A DNA stretch of 64,000 bases from a bacterium (GCA_024742285.1 JANSYR010000001.1:372001-436000); one strand, 5' to 3'. Shown: positions 35,167-43,980, numbered from the stretch's first letter. The notes: a model not told the origin generated them from the sequence alone. Made by a program: numbers and translations.

Positions 35167-35268
35167 GGGATGGGGGTTCCAGGCCCTCGTTGGTGCCGAA
35201 TCCCCAACGCAGGTTCCGTCGGTTCGCTTCTCCAGGAGATGCGAACCGCCTCCTCGGACCCCCATCCC
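35167..35268. promoter_or_regulatory. Nested inverted repeats between divergent secreted-protein genes
   Basis: A 27-bp near-perfect palindrome at 35221-35247 is built as GGTTCGC-T-TCTCC-A-GGAGA-T-GCGAACC: only the T/T pair and the central base break symmetry. It is flanked by a second dyad, GGGATGGGGGTTCC (35167-35180) against GGACCCCCATCCC (35256-35268), which matches except for one base insertion. The palindrome ends 73 bases from the protease ATG and 101 from the other gene's ATG. It could be an operator serving both genes or an extragenic palindromic repeat. Confidence 0.45.
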
Positions 35269-35347
35269 GAACCACGGACACTAACGCGTCGACCCGGTCG
35301 TCGGTTGGGAGCGAGCCCGTCGACACGCGCCCCGTGGAGAACCTTCC

Positions 35348-36967
35348 ATGTCTTCTCTCGACCGGCTTCCCACCGCATGGCATCGCGTCGCGCGGCAATC
35401 GCTCTGGCTGATCATCCTCATCGGCCTCTCCGCACCGACCGCGCAGGCCCAGCTCGGCAGCCCCGTCTGCTGCGCGAAGAACCCCTTCCCCACCACGACC
35501 AACGCCAACGTCGCCGTCCCCGAGCTCTCCCGCATGCTCCCGAGCGGCGGTGTCAAGAGCGAGACCCGCTACGAAGGCGGTCTCCGATGGCGAACGACGC
35601 GAACCCTCTCCCTCTTCGGAGTCACCGCTCGCGGCCTCTCGTCGCGAACCTGGGATACGGACACGCGAAAGTGGAGCGACTGGGATCACCTCGGCAACCC
35701 GTCCGGTGCGCCGATCGAACGCATCTCGAATAGCGGCGACTCCCCCGGCCTGGACTTCGGCTTGCCGCTGGTTCGCGGATGGGGCGCGCACGATCCCGAC
35801 TGGATCGTCTACCAGGGTCTCGGGACCGAATCCGGGAGCAGCACGCCCGACTTCGAGACCGCGCGGATGGAGATCGATGCTCCGCGCGCGAGTCTCGACT
35901 ACGCGGGCCTCACGCCGAACCTGACCACCGCGACCGGCCGCTCGATTCCGAGCTCGTGGGACTACTTCAATCCCCAGGCCGGCCTCGACTCCGTCGCGCA
36001 GACGGGCGTGAACCAATATCGCCGCCACATGTTCGGCACCGGCATGCCCCGCTCGTTCGTGACGTCGACCCGCTTCCAGGACTCGCCGACTCTGCCGTTG
36101 ATCGAGCTTCGACAGCAGACGAAGAACGGGACGCCGACCTGGCACGACCACGGCACGCCGGGCGACCGATTCGGCGTCTCCGTCGGCCCGGGTAGCGCGA
36201 CCTCGGTCATCCACGACTACCTGAACCGCGAAGACCCGCTCGACGCCGAGGAGCAGCACTACGTGTTCGTCGCCACCGACCCGCAGGTCGAGGGCGACAC
36301 GGGAATCAACGCCGGCGAGATCGCCTACCTGCAGGGCGACGGACAGACGTTCGCCTGGCACTCCCTCGGAGCACCGGACGCCTTCGTCAACGGTGCCCCG
36401 GTCGCGGAGAGCTACTACACCGACGTGCCGATCGTGGGAGGCAAGGGGCGCCTGCTCGTCTTCGCCGTCGCACGTGGCGCGCGAGGCGGTTGGCACCTGT
36501 CGACCCACTACCACGACGGCAACGGCTGGAGTGCCGGTTGGGTCGACCAGGGCTCGCCGCCCGGCCTCTACGGAGACAAGTTCCGAATGACTTCCTCCGC
36601 GGTCTGGTATGTCGGTTCGAGCAGGGATCCGGGCAACCTTCGCGTCAGCGCCTTCGGCTACGCGGAGAACGACGGCCCCGAGAACGGGCGGCTCGTCGAG
36701 TTCCACTGGAATGGCGCGACCTGGCAGTGGATGCCGCTCCGCGAGGCCCCCGGCGGACACGGGCTTCGGACCGACCACGCCGTCGTCGTCGACGAAGGGA
36801 GCCGCGATCGGCTGACCGTATTCGTCCGAACCTACGACGGTCGCATCCTCGAATACGTCCGCGAGTATTCGGGCACCAGCGTCTCGAGCGAGACCTGGAA
36901 CGATCTGTCGAACGAGCCGCTGTTCCGTCCGATCGGAACCTTCAGCGGCCTGATGTCGGGTCGCTAG
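35348..36967 (+). CDS. Secreted protein, probable lectin-like beta-propeller
   Basis: 539 residues with a signal peptide (about 1-34, 'IILIGLSAPTAQAQ'). The mature part contains repeated Trp/Gly/Asp blades ('SDWDHLGNPSG', 'TWHDHGTPGDRFG', 'FAWHSLGAPDAF', 'GWVDQGSPPG', 'WQWMPLREAPGG', 'WNDLSNEP'), the spacing expected of a six- or seven-bladed propeller such as fucose-binding lectins. The mature N-terminus has CC ('SPVCCAKNPFP'). No sorting signal, so it is probably released or lectin-bound. Divergent from the M11-like protease; the last 26 bp overlap the convergent nrfA 3' end. Lectin activity is inferred from repeat pattern only. Confidence 0.7.
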   Translation: MSSLDRLPTAWHRVARQSLWLIILIGLSAPTAQAQLGSPVCCAKNPFPTTTNANVAVPELSRMLPSGGVKSETRYEGGLRWRTTRTLSLFGVTARGLSSRTWDTDTRKWSDWDHLGNPSGAPIERISNSGDSPGLDFGLPLVRGWGAHDPDWIVYQGLGTESGSSTPDFETARMEIDAPRASLDYAGLTPNLTTATGRSIPSSWDYFNPQAGLDSVAQTGVNQYRRHMFGTGMPRSFVTSTRFQDSPTLPLIELRQQTKNGTPTWHDHGTPGDRFGVSVGPGSATSVIHDYLNREDPLDAEEQHYVFVATDPQVEGDTGINAGEIAYLQGDGQTFAWHSLGAPDAFVNGAPVAESYYTDVPIVGGKGRLLVFAVARGARGGWHLSTHYHDGNGWSAGWVDQGSPPGLYGDKFRMTSSAVWYVGSSRDPGNLRVSAFGYAENDGPENGRLVEFHWNGATWQWMPLREAPGGHGLRTDHAVVVDEGSRDRLTVFVRTYDGRILEYVREYSGTSVSSETWNDLSNEPLFRPIGTFSGLMSGR

Positions 36968-38435
36968 TCCAGGCAGCCTCTGCGACTCGATCCGACCGGC
37001 GGGCGGCGTCTCTCGAGGCGTCGCCCGTTCGCGTCGACGCGGTTCGCATTTCGGCCCTCGCGCCATTGCGCGCCGCCTCCACGGCCGAGAGGCCTCGCCG
37101 TGAGAAGTCGATCGAATCCGCGAGAATTCGTGCCGCTTCCTGCGGCGCATGGAAGCCCGAGGAGTTCTCGGCCTCGACGTAGTCGACGTAGAAACTGGCC
37201 CGACGCTGGAATTGCTGCGCCTCGGCCAGAAGCGCCTCGTCGACGCCTTCGGCGCGTGCAGCGGTGATCCGGTCGATGAGATCGACGAGAGCGTCGAGCG
37301 CACGGTCGACGACGTGCCGATGGCGAGTCTGGATCGCCTCCGTCCGCGCGACGAGCTCCGCCTCGGCGTACTTGTGACAGGTACCGCACGCGTTGTTGGC
37401 CGCGAGCAGCGGACTGGCCACGTGGTGATCGCTCACCTTCTTTCCCCCGACCGTCTTGTACGGCATGTGGCAGTCGGAGCAGCTCACACCCGAGCGGGCA
37501 TGGATGCCCTGCGACCACATCTCGAACTCCGGGTGCTGGGCCTTGAGCATCGGCGCCCCCGTCTCCGCGTGGGTCCAGTCCTTGAAGCCGTTCGCCTCGT
37601 ACACGGCCCAGGCGTCGTCGACGGTCAGCCCCTTCTGCCATGGATAGGTAAGGGTCTTTCCCGGACCCTCGAAGTAGTACTCGACGTGACACTGACCGCA
37701 GACGTAGCTGCGCATCTCCTGACGAGTCGCGTCCCGATTCACGTCGAAGGCCTCGATTCCCTCGAGCCGCTTCACGTCGGCGATCGCTCGAACGAAGGCC
37801 GGGCGCGTAACGCGAAGCGCCATGGTCTCCGGCACGTGGCAGTCGATACAGGCGACCGCATGGCCCAGATGGGTCCTGGCCTCGTCGTAGGACATCGCGT
37901 TCAGCGCGTCGAACCCCGCGTCGAGGTCCCCGTCACCGAGCGCCTTCATCGCCCCGTAGGTCGAAGCGTGGCAATTGATGCACGTGCCCGGTTGGCCGAC
38001 GTCCTGGCGGCGCGTGTAGATCTGGTCCTCGAGCATGTAGGCGTGACCGCGTTCCTCGCGGAAGTCCTTCGAGAAGGCATAGCCGGCCCACATGCGGCGG
38101 AGCTGGGGGATCGTGTCGAGCTTGCTCTTCGACACGACGTTCCGGGGGTCCCGGCTGCTCGGCTGATTGGGGATCGCCTCGCTCCCGCCGTAGAGCGTCT
38201 GCTCCATGTCGGCCGTTCGGAGGTAGTCCTCGAAGTGGATCGGATAGTTCTTGCCCCACTCCGCGGGATCCGTGGTGTCGTCGTCGAGCTCGACGACCTG
38301 GACGATCGCCGCGCGCGCTTCCTGCTTCCGATCGAAGATGTTCACGAGCATGAAGGCGGTCAACATCGACGCCAGAGCGGCGGCGGCGGCAACCAGGCCG
38401 AGCGTGCGGCCCGACGTTCCTCGCGAGCTGGACAT
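36942..38435 (-). CDS. nrfA: Ammonia-forming cytochrome c nitrite reductase, pentahaem catalytic subunit
   Basis: 497 residues. Reduces nitrite to ammonia with six electrons at the periplasmic face. An uncleaved or Sec N-terminal helix (11-31) precedes five haem motifs: CINCH 152-156, CIDCH 196-200, CGQCH 246-250, CSDCH 319-323 and CGTCH 350-354. The first, which carries the catalytic haem, is CxxCH and not CxxCK as in E. coli; CxxCH forms are known in other NrfA lineages. The active-site 'CGQCHVEYYF' and 'HPEFEMWSQGIHARSG' are intact. Start 38435 has GGAGG six bases upstream; an ATG at 38450 overlapping the nrfH stop (ATGA) is an alternative. About 26 bp of the 3' end overlap the convergent gene. 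Confidence 0.93.
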   Translation of the reverse strand: MSSSRGTSGRTLGLVAAAAALASMLTAFMLVNIFDRKQEARAAIVQVVELDDDTTDPAEWGKNYPIHFEDYLRTADMEQTLYGGSEAIPNQPSSRDPRNVVSKSKLDTIPQLRRMWAGYAFSKDFREERGHAYMLEDQIYTRRQDVGQPGTCINCHASTYGAMKALGDGDLDAGFDALNAMSYDEARTHLGHAVACIDCHVPETMALRVTRPAFVRAIADVKRLEGIEAFDVNRDATRQEMRSYVCGQCHVEYYFEGPGKTLTYPWQKGLTVDDAWAVYEANGFKDWTHAETGAPMLKAQHPEFEMWSQGIHARSGVSCSDCHMPYKTVGGKKVSDHHVASPLLAANNACGTCHKYAEAELVARTEAIQTRHRHVVDRALDALVDLIDRITAARAEGVDEALLAEAQQFQRRASFYVDYVEAENSSGFHAPQEAARILADSIDFSRRGLSAVEAARNGARAEMRTASTRTGDASRDAARRSDRVAEAAWTSDPTSGR

Positions 38436-38446
38436 GGGATCCTCCG

Positions 38447-38944
38447 TCATCGGTCGTGGCCGACCGTCGAATGGCAGCGCGTGCACTCCACGTCCTGCCG
38501 ATCGGTGTGCGCGACGTCCACGAGCCCGGTCAGCGCAGTATGGCAGCCTCGGCAGGCGCCCTCGGTGATGCGCCGATTGAAGTCGGTCAGCTGAAGGTGC
38601 TCGGCGTAGCGACCGGTCGTGAAGGCGAGCGCATGATTGAAGCCGTTGACCGCTTTGGAGCCGTACTTGGCGAGCACGCCCGCGTGGGATGCGTGACAGT
38701 CGTTGCAGGTGGCCACGGTCTTGTGAGACGACTTCGCCCACGCATCCAGGTGTCCCTGCATGACGTGGCAGTTCGCGCACGCCGATGCGTCATCGGTCAG
38801 GTAGGAGGGAACGTTCGCGTAGCCGAGCGTGAACGTACCCAGCCCCACCGCGACGCCGACGAGCGTGGCGGCCCAGACGGCGAGGGCGCGCGGGCCACGA
38901 GCTTGAGTGGAACCCGTTTCCATCGGGCGCCAAGGGTAGAACAT
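38447..38944 (-). CDS. nrfH: Cytochrome c nitrite reductase small subunit (tetrahaem NapC/NirT type)
   Basis: 165-residue membrane-anchored quinol dehydrogenase feeding NrfA. One transmembrane helix (about 20-40) is followed by four haem motifs: CANCH 56-60 (with 'VMQ' after it), CNDCH 80-84, CRGCH 131-135 and CTRCH 154-158. Start 38944 is favoured by GGGAG seven bases upstream; an internal ATG at 38923 would also keep the helix. The stop overlaps the alternative nrfA start, so the two subunits are made together. No nitrite-responsive regulator is seen beside the operon. Confidence 0.93.
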   Translation of the reverse strand: MFYPWRPMETGSTQARGPRALAVWAATLVGVAVGLGTFTLGYANVPSYLTDDASACANCHVMQGHLDAWAKSSHKTVATCNDCHASHAGVLAKYGSKAVNGFNHALAFTTGRYAEHLQLTDFNRRITEGACRGCHTALTGLVDVAHTDRQDVECTRCHSTVGHDR

Positions 38945-39196
38945 CGCGTGCTCCCACGGCGTCACGATCTCGTGGCTCGGTCCCCGTCGAGTTCCGCCGA
39001 TCGGGGCCGGTCCGAGGCGACGAGCGTCGCCGGCCGCGCAGGGGGCGAGTGGGTGGGGCGCGGCGTGGCCGATACCGCGGGTCTGGAAAGCGCCCACGCG
39101 CTCGTCGCGACGGCGTATGATGTGACCGAAGGCGTTGACCCGGACGCGAGTGCCGCGACGACCTTCGCGAGGAGCCATCGCCCCGAGGAGAACCCG

Positions 39197-39952
39197 ATGC
39201 CGAGATCGATCGACTTTCGACGTGTCCCCCACCCTGCCGCCCGGCGCGGGATCTCTACGCGCTGGGTGCCGCTCTTCACGGTACTGGGCTTCCTCGTGCT
39301 GTCGGAATCTGCGGTCGCTCAGGTCTTCTACGACAACCTGGGCAACGCGGACGTGTTCGAGGACGACGACATCGTCTCCTTCATCGGCGACTACGCCAGC
39401 CTCGGCGACACGGAGGACTGGTTCCAGGGCTTTCGCTTCACGAGCGGGGCATCGGGCCCCGTGGCCTCGATCGACGTCGCCGTCGGCAACTATCTCGACG
39501 GGCCCGGCACGATGGAGTTCCGGCTCTACGCTGACGCTGCCGGCGGACTCGGTGCGCTGCTCGGAACGTTCACCGTGACGGCGACGGCGGAGCAGTTCGA
39601 CGGCTCGATCAAGCGCGGCCGCGTCGACGAGGGCTCCGGTGGACCCACCCTCGCGCAGGGCTCCGACTACTGGCTGATGGCCACGGCTGCGACGCCGACG
39701 ATCTGGTTCCGCAACGAGCAAGGCGACGTGCTTCCACGCCTGTGGACACCAGACGGCGTCGGCGGAACACTCAACGCCGATACGCTTGCGGCCGCGGCGT
39801 TTCGCGTGAATGGACCGCCGCCGGTGCCGCTGATGGGACCGACCGCGACGGTGTTGCTGGCCGGCCTCGGAGGCGCGATGGGGTTGCGGGCGCTCCGACG
39901 AACCCACCCGAGTCGACGCGGCACAACATGCGCGAGAACGAGCAGGCGATGA
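39197..39952 (+). CDS. Choice-of-anchor R-like exported protein with variant C-terminal sorting signal
   Basis: 251 residues. Signal peptide about 1-42 (cut at AVA-Q), then 'VFYDNLGNADVF' and 'DWFQGFRFTSGASGPVASIDVAVG', the pattern of choice-of-anchor R beta-sandwich domains that occur with different sorting tails. The C-terminus has 'VPLMGP' (from residue 210) followed by a hydrophobic helix and 'RALRR', which looks like an exosortase signal with PEP replaced. A 16-residue Arg/Ser tail beyond it may be due to loss of an earlier stop, since the gene runs directly into an SDR pseudogene. gaggag precedes the ATG. Confidence 0.72.
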   Translation: MPRSIDFRRVPHPAARRGISTRWVPLFTVLGFLVLSESAVAQVFYDNLGNADVFEDDDIVSFIGDYASLGDTEDWFQGFRFTSGASGPVASIDVAVGNYLDGPGTMEFRLYADAAGGLGALLGTFTVTATAEQFDGSIKRGRVDEGSGGPTLAQGSDYWLMATAATPTIWFRNEQGDVLPRLWTPDGVGGTLNADTLAAAAFRVNGPPPVPLMGPTATVLLAGLGGAMGLRALRRTHPSRRGTTCARTSRR

Positions 39953-40128
39953 GCGGGAGCCTGGTGGGCTGAGTGTCGCCCTACTGCGCGTCGAAGTGGG
40001 GACTGCGCGGCGCCACCAAGGCGGCGGCGCTCGAGCTCGGTCCGCACGGGATCCGCGTGGACCGGGTCTGCCCGCACGGTCCTGCCATGGCGCCGAGTAC
40101 ATGGTGGACGGAGGCCATACGGCCGGTC
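39952..40128 (+). pseudogene. Short-chain dehydrogenase (SDR) remnant
   Basis: Translated in two frames, the stretch gives the second half of a classical SDR. 'SGSLVG', a stop (39970-39972), then 'VSPYCASKWGLRGATKAAALELGPHG' contains the catalytic YxxxK pair, followed by 'IRVDRVCPHG'. After a frame change near 40090 the typical C-terminus 'GAEYMVDGGHTAG' appears. The roughly 50 residues normally between these blocks and the whole N-terminal Rossmann half are missing, so this is a decayed gene with an internal deletion. It fills most of the 307-bp gap between the anchor protein and the serine acetyltransferase. Confidence 0.8.
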
Positions 40129-40259
40129 ACATCTGGTTCCAGACGACTCGAGCCATCCGCGAGGCGGGCGTGATAGGCTCGCGCCACGGTCGCGCCCGGA
40201 CGCCCGGCGTCCGAACGCGACCGACAACCACCTGCACCTGCGCCCACGGAGGAAGCCCC

Positions 40260-41078
40260 GTGCCCGATTTCGACAAGGTCGCCAGCGAGCTCCTGGCTCT
40301 ACGCGAAGGCGGCGACCCGGTCAGCGAAGCGAGCAAGGAAACGCTGCCCTACAAGAGGCGCGTCAAGGACGCACTCGGCGCGCTCCGCGCGCTCGTCACG
40401 GACGATACGCCGACGGACCACCTCGAGAGCGACCTCCGCGTCGTCCACGGGATCGTCGGCGCCCTCGTTCCTGCCGCCACGGCATCTGCGTTCATCGAGC
40501 GGCTCCCCGAGGTCCGGCGCCTCGTCGCGACCGACGTCGCGGCGGCCTACGACCGGGATCCAGCCGCCAACAGCTTCGCCGAGGTGATCGTCGCCTACCC
40601 GTCGATCCTCGCGATGGTCACCTACCGGATCGCCCACGTGTTCTACGCGCTCGGCGAACAGGTCGTCGCGCGGATCATGTCCGAGGACGCGCACAGCGCA
40701 ACCGGCATCGACATCCACCCGGGCGCCCGGATCGGCAACCACTTCTTCATCGACCACGGGACAGGCGTCGTGATCGGCGAGACCTGCATCATCGGCGACC
40801 GCGTGAAGCTCTATCACGGCGTCACGCTCGCCGCGTTCTCGAACAAGGCCGGCCGGGCCGACTCCGGCAAGCGACGACACCCGACGATCGAGGACGACGT
40901 CACCATCTATCCGAACGCGACGATCCTCGGCGGCGACACCGTGATCGGTGAAGGCTCCGTGATCGGTGGCAACGTCTGGCTCACCGAGTCGGTGCCGCGC
41001 TACACGCGGGTCACGGTCGAGGAGCCTAGGCTCCAGCTCCACCAGAAACGTTCGCCGGAGATGGGCGAGGGGATCTGA
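40260..41078 (+). CDS. cysE: Serine O-acetyltransferase
   Basis: 272-residue serine acetyltransferase (EpsC/SatE-like), making O-acetylserine from serine and acetyl-CoA for cysteine synthesis. A helical N-terminal half ends in 'RIMSEDAHSATGIDIHPGA' (DIHPGA 151-156), followed by the left-handed beta-helix with 'HFFIDHGTGVVIGET' (catalytic His166) and 'LYHGVTLAAF'. GTG start at 40260 with GGAGGA upstream. It is longer at the N-terminus than minimal CysE, like the larger cyanobacterial/proteobacterial EpsC type. No O-acetylserine sulfhydrylase gene is adjacent. Confidence 0.9.
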   Translation: MPDFDKVASELLALREGGDPVSEASKETLPYKRRVKDALGALRALVTDDTPTDHLESDLRVVHGIVGALVPAATASAFIERLPEVRRLVATDVAAAYDRDPAANSFAEVIVAYPSILAMVTYRIAHVFYALGEQVVARIMSEDAHSATGIDIHPGARIGNHFFIDHGTGVVIGETCIIGDRVKLYHGVTLAAFSNKAGRADSGKRRHPTIEDDVTIYPNATILGGDTVIGEGSVIGGNVWLTESVPRYTRVTVEEPRLQLHQKRSPEMGEGI

Positions 41079-41108
41079 CGAGCGCCAGCCTTGGTCGAGC
41101 GAAGGAGC

Positions 41109-41132
41109 GCCCCGGCAACCGGTTCGCGGGGC
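41109..41132. terminator. Dyad between convergent genes
   Basis: GCCCCG (41109-41114) pairs with CGGGGC (41127-41132) around a perfect AACCGGTT palindrome (41117-41124), giving 24 bp of nearly complete two-fold symmetry. It lies between the stops of the serine acetyltransferase and the SnoaL-like gene. There is no T-tract, so it could be a weak bidirectional terminator or a protein-binding site. Confidence 0.3.
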
Positions 41133-41207
41133 CGCTGCCGATCATCGTCTCAGGAGAGCGGAGCCGGATGCCGGCGCCATCCGCCGAGTCGAAGCGCTCG
41201 TTCCTGC

Positions 41208-41666
41208 TCAGGTCGCGACGATCGGGGGTTCGAAGTCGCCTGGGAAGTTGTGGCGCCAGGCGAGCTCTTCGTAGCGGCGGGAGATCCGCCAGCCCTCGGC
41301 ATCACGGCGCATCTCGTCGTGGAACCAGATTCCGGAGATCACGACTCGCTCGTCGTCGCCCCGAATCATCTTGACCCCGATGTACTGCATCGAGCGAACC
41401 GAGGCGCGATCGCCGTCGAGTGAGATGGAGGCGTTCGAGCTCAGGTGTTGCGCGGCCGGAAAGCCGGCGAAGACGGCGGCCAGCCATCGCCGCACTTCGG
41501 CTGGAGTGCCGACCGCGCCGTCGTTCTCGGAGTAGTCGATCTCGGCGTCCGGGAAAAAACAGTCCTCCCAGGCCCGCCAATCCCCCTTGTCGAGGGCATG
41601 CGCTTCCCGCACGAGCAGGTCCTGGATCTCGGCGCGGTCGGAGAGTTCGGCGAGCGTGTAAGGCAT
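41208..41666 (-). CDS. SnoaL-like/NTF2-fold protein
   Basis: 152-residue SnoaL-like domain: 'LSDRAEIQDLLVREAHALDKGDW' N-terminal helices, 'WEDCFFPDAEIDYSENDG', 'GIWFHDEMRRDAEGWRISRRYEELAWRHN'. The final 'RYEEL.WRH' is common in the ring-hydroxylating-like SnoaL group. The start at 41666 is set by the start of homology; TTC-rich sequence precedes it with no strong ribosome-binding site. It diverges from the molybdopterin oxidoreductase gene (100 bp between starts), so shared regulation is possible. Function not determinable. Confidence 0.82.
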   Translation of the reverse strand: MPYTLAELSDRAEIQDLLVREAHALDKGDWRAWEDCFFPDAEIDYSENDGAVGTPAEVRRWLAAVFAGFPAAQHLSSNASISLDGDRASVRSMQYIGVKMIRGDDERVVISGIWFHDEMRRDAEGWRISRRYEELAWRHNFPGDFEPPIVAT

Positions 41667-41766
41667 CTCGCCTCGGAAGGTAGGACGAGCCTCCGAGAAT
41701 TGCAGAGGCCCTGGACGCGGTCTGATAGCATCGGAGAGACGTCGGATTGCAGGAGTGAGACACGAG

Positions 41767-43980
41767 ATGGTCGAGCGCACGGGGCATTCGAAGGGGGTCG
41801 CGGTGCGGGAAGCGCTCTCGTTCTGTCGCCAATGCATGGGGATGTGCGGGACCGTCGTGAGCCTCGACGAGACGTCGCGGGTGGTCGGCGTTCGCGGTGA
41901 TCGCGAGGACCCCTCGACCCTCGGCTACGCCTGCTTCAAGGGACTGAACGCCCCGGAGGCCCACAACAGCCCGCAACGTTTCCTCCGACCGATGAAGCGG
42001 ATGCCCGATGGTGAGCTTGCGCCGATTCCGCTCGAGCAGGCCCTCGACGAGATCGCGACGCAGATCGGCGAGCTCGTCGAGACGGACGGTCCTCGCGCCA
42101 TCGCGGGCTACCGCGGCGGCGGGGCGTTCTTCACCTCGTCGTCCGTGATGATGCTCCCCGCGTTCCTCTCGGCGCTGGGCTCTCCGAAGTCCTACAGCTC
42201 CGTCACGATCGATCAGTCCGCCAAGATGGTCGCGCTCGGCCGGCTCGGGATGTGGCCGCCCGGGCGAGTCCCCATGAGCCGCGCCGACGTCTATCTGCTC
42301 GTGGGCGCGAACCCGTTGGTCTCCGTGAGCGCGAACGGTTTCGATACGCGCAATCCGACGAAGCGCCTGCGCGCCGCCCGGGAGCGGGGCATGAAGCTGA
42401 TCGTGATCGATCCGCGGGAGAGCGAGACCGCCCGCTTCGCGGACATCCACATCCAATCGCTCCCCGGCGAGGACTGCGCGGTCCTCGCTGGCCTGATCCA
42501 CCTCGTCCTCGAGAACGGCTGGCAGGATCAGGACTTCTGCGACCGCTACGCGGACGACGTCGAAGCGTTGCGGCGAGCGGTGGCGCCCTTCACGCCAGTT
42601 GCCGTCGCCCAGCGCGCAGGCGTTTCCGAGGCAACCCTTCGAGAAGCGGCGCGTCTCTTCGCGCACGAGTGCAGCTCGGGTCCGGCGGCGGGCGCGACCG
42701 GTCCGGACATGGCCCCCGGCGGCAATCTCGCCGAGCACCTGATCGAGTGCCTGAACATCGTGTGTGGGCGCTACCTGCGCGAGGGCGATCCGGTCGAGCA
42801 CCCGGGCGTGATCCACGCCCGGCAGCCGATTCGCGCCGAAGTGATCCCCGCGCCGCGCTGGTGGGAAGACGGGGCGAAGAGTCGGGTCGGCGGCTTCGGC
42901 CAGCTCGACGGGGAGCTGCCGACGGGGACGCTCCCCGACGAGATCCTCGCCCCCGGCCCCGGGCGCGTACGCTGCCTGATCTCGCATGGCGGCAACCCCG
43001 CTTCAGCGATCCCGGGGATCGAGAAGGTCGAACGGGCCTTCGCTGCCCTCGACCTGCTCGTCGCGATCGAGCCCTTTCCGACGATGACGACGGCGCTGGC
43101 GGACTACGTGCTCCCCCCGACGCTCCAATACGAGCGCGCCGACCTTCCGATCTGGCTCTACGAGAGCCTCTTCTCGCCCGAGCCCTATACGCGATTCACG
43201 CCGGCCATCGCGAAGCCACCGGAGGGCGCGGAAGTCGCGGACGACCACCTCTATTTCTGGGAGCTCGCGAAGCGCCTCGGCCTGACGCTCGAGCTGATGG
43301 GAGAGGCGCTCCCGATGGACGCGGCCCCGAGCACCCGCGAGATCCTCGAGCGGACGGCCGCGCACGCCCCGATCGCCTTCGACGACCTCGAACGGGCGGA
43401 ACGCGGTGTGTTCCTGCCCGGCGAAACCCAGTTCGTCGAGCCGGGCGACCCCGAGAGCCCCCATCGATTCAGCCTGCTGCCGGACGACGTCGCCGACGAG
43501 CTCGCCGGCTGCGCCGCGACGCTCGCCCATCCACCCCTCGGCGACGAGCGTTTCCGCTACCGCCTGGCCGTACGTCGGCTCCGGGACGGGAACAACTCCG
43601 CAGGCCTCGCGTTGCCGTCCATCAAGGCGCGCGTCCCCGTCAACCCGGGCTACATGAATCCCGACGACATGGACGACGAGGGGATCGCGACCGGCGACGA
43701 GATCGAGATCGCATCGCGCCACGGAGCGATCCGTGTCCGCGCGGAGGCCGACCCCTCGCTCCGCCGCGGCGTCGTCTCCGTCTCCCACGGATTCGGCGCG
43801 TTGCCGCGTGAGGGCGCGAAGTACGCGGACGCCGGGGTCAGCACGAATTGGCTGACGAGCACCGACGACTCCGCCCGCGAGTCGATCAACGCGATGCCCT
43901 GGATGACCGGCTTCCCGGTCTCGGTCGAGCGGATCGGAACGAGCGCTCTCGACTCGATCCCGGTGGCGCGGGGCGCGTAG
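41767..43980 (+). CDS. Molybdopterin oxidoreductase, orphan catalytic subunit
   Basis: 737-residue Mo/W-bisMGD enzyme of the formate dehydrogenase/BisC superfamily. A [4Fe-4S] motif is formed by Cys20-x2-Cys23-x3-Cys27 and Cys56 ('YACFKG'). Molybdopterin-binding signatures follow ('VYLLVGANPLVSVSANG', 'LIVIDPRESETARFADIHI', 'LPGEDCAVLAGL') and the C-terminal MGD domain ends near 'GVSTNWLTSTDD'. No Tat signal and no neighbouring iron-sulfur or membrane subunit, so it is probably cytoplasmic with unknown electron partners. The start at 41767 is placed by AGGAG; a GTG four codons upstream overlaps that site. The substrate is unknown. Confidence 0.87.
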   Translation: MVERTGHSKGVAVREALSFCRQCMGMCGTVVSLDETSRVVGVRGDREDPSTLGYACFKGLNAPEAHNSPQRFLRPMKRMPDGELAPIPLEQALDEIATQIGELVETDGPRAIAGYRGGGAFFTSSSVMMLPAFLSALGSPKSYSSVTIDQSAKMVALGRLGMWPPGRVPMSRADVYLLVGANPLVSVSANGFDTRNPTKRLRAARERGMKLIVIDPRESETARFADIHIQSLPGEDCAVLAGLIHLVLENGWQDQDFCDRYADDVEALRRAVAPFTPVAVAQRAGVSEATLREAARLFAHECSSGPAAGATGPDMAPGGNLAEHLIECLNIVCGRYLREGDPVEHPGVIHARQPIRAEVIPAPRWWEDGAKSRVGGFGQLDGELPTGTLPDEILAPGPGRVRCLISHGGNPASAIPGIEKVERAFAALDLLVAIEPFPTMTTALADYVLPPTLQYERADLPIWLYESLFSPEPYTRFTPAIAKPPEGAEVADDHLYFWELAKRLGLTLELMGEALPMDAAPSTREILERTAAHAPIAFDDLERAERGVFLPGETQFVEPGDPESPHRFSLLPDDVADELAGCAATLAHPPLGDERFRYRLAVRRLRDGNNSAGLALPSIKARVPVNPGYMNPDDMDDEGIATGDEIEIASRHGAIRVRAEADPSLRRGVVSVSHGFGALPREGAKYADAGVSTNWLTSTDDSARESINAMPWMTGFPVSVERIGTSALDSIPVARGA

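Noticed and set aside
34496-37303. 935-codon minus-strand frame across the propeller-like gene
   Set aside because: It crosses a divergent promoter region and two well-supported genes; low-complexity and Arg-rich.
39973-40173. 67-codon SDR-like frame as a functional small gene
   Set aside because: It holds only the YxxxK segment, lacks the nucleotide-binding half and shifts frame before the C-terminal block.
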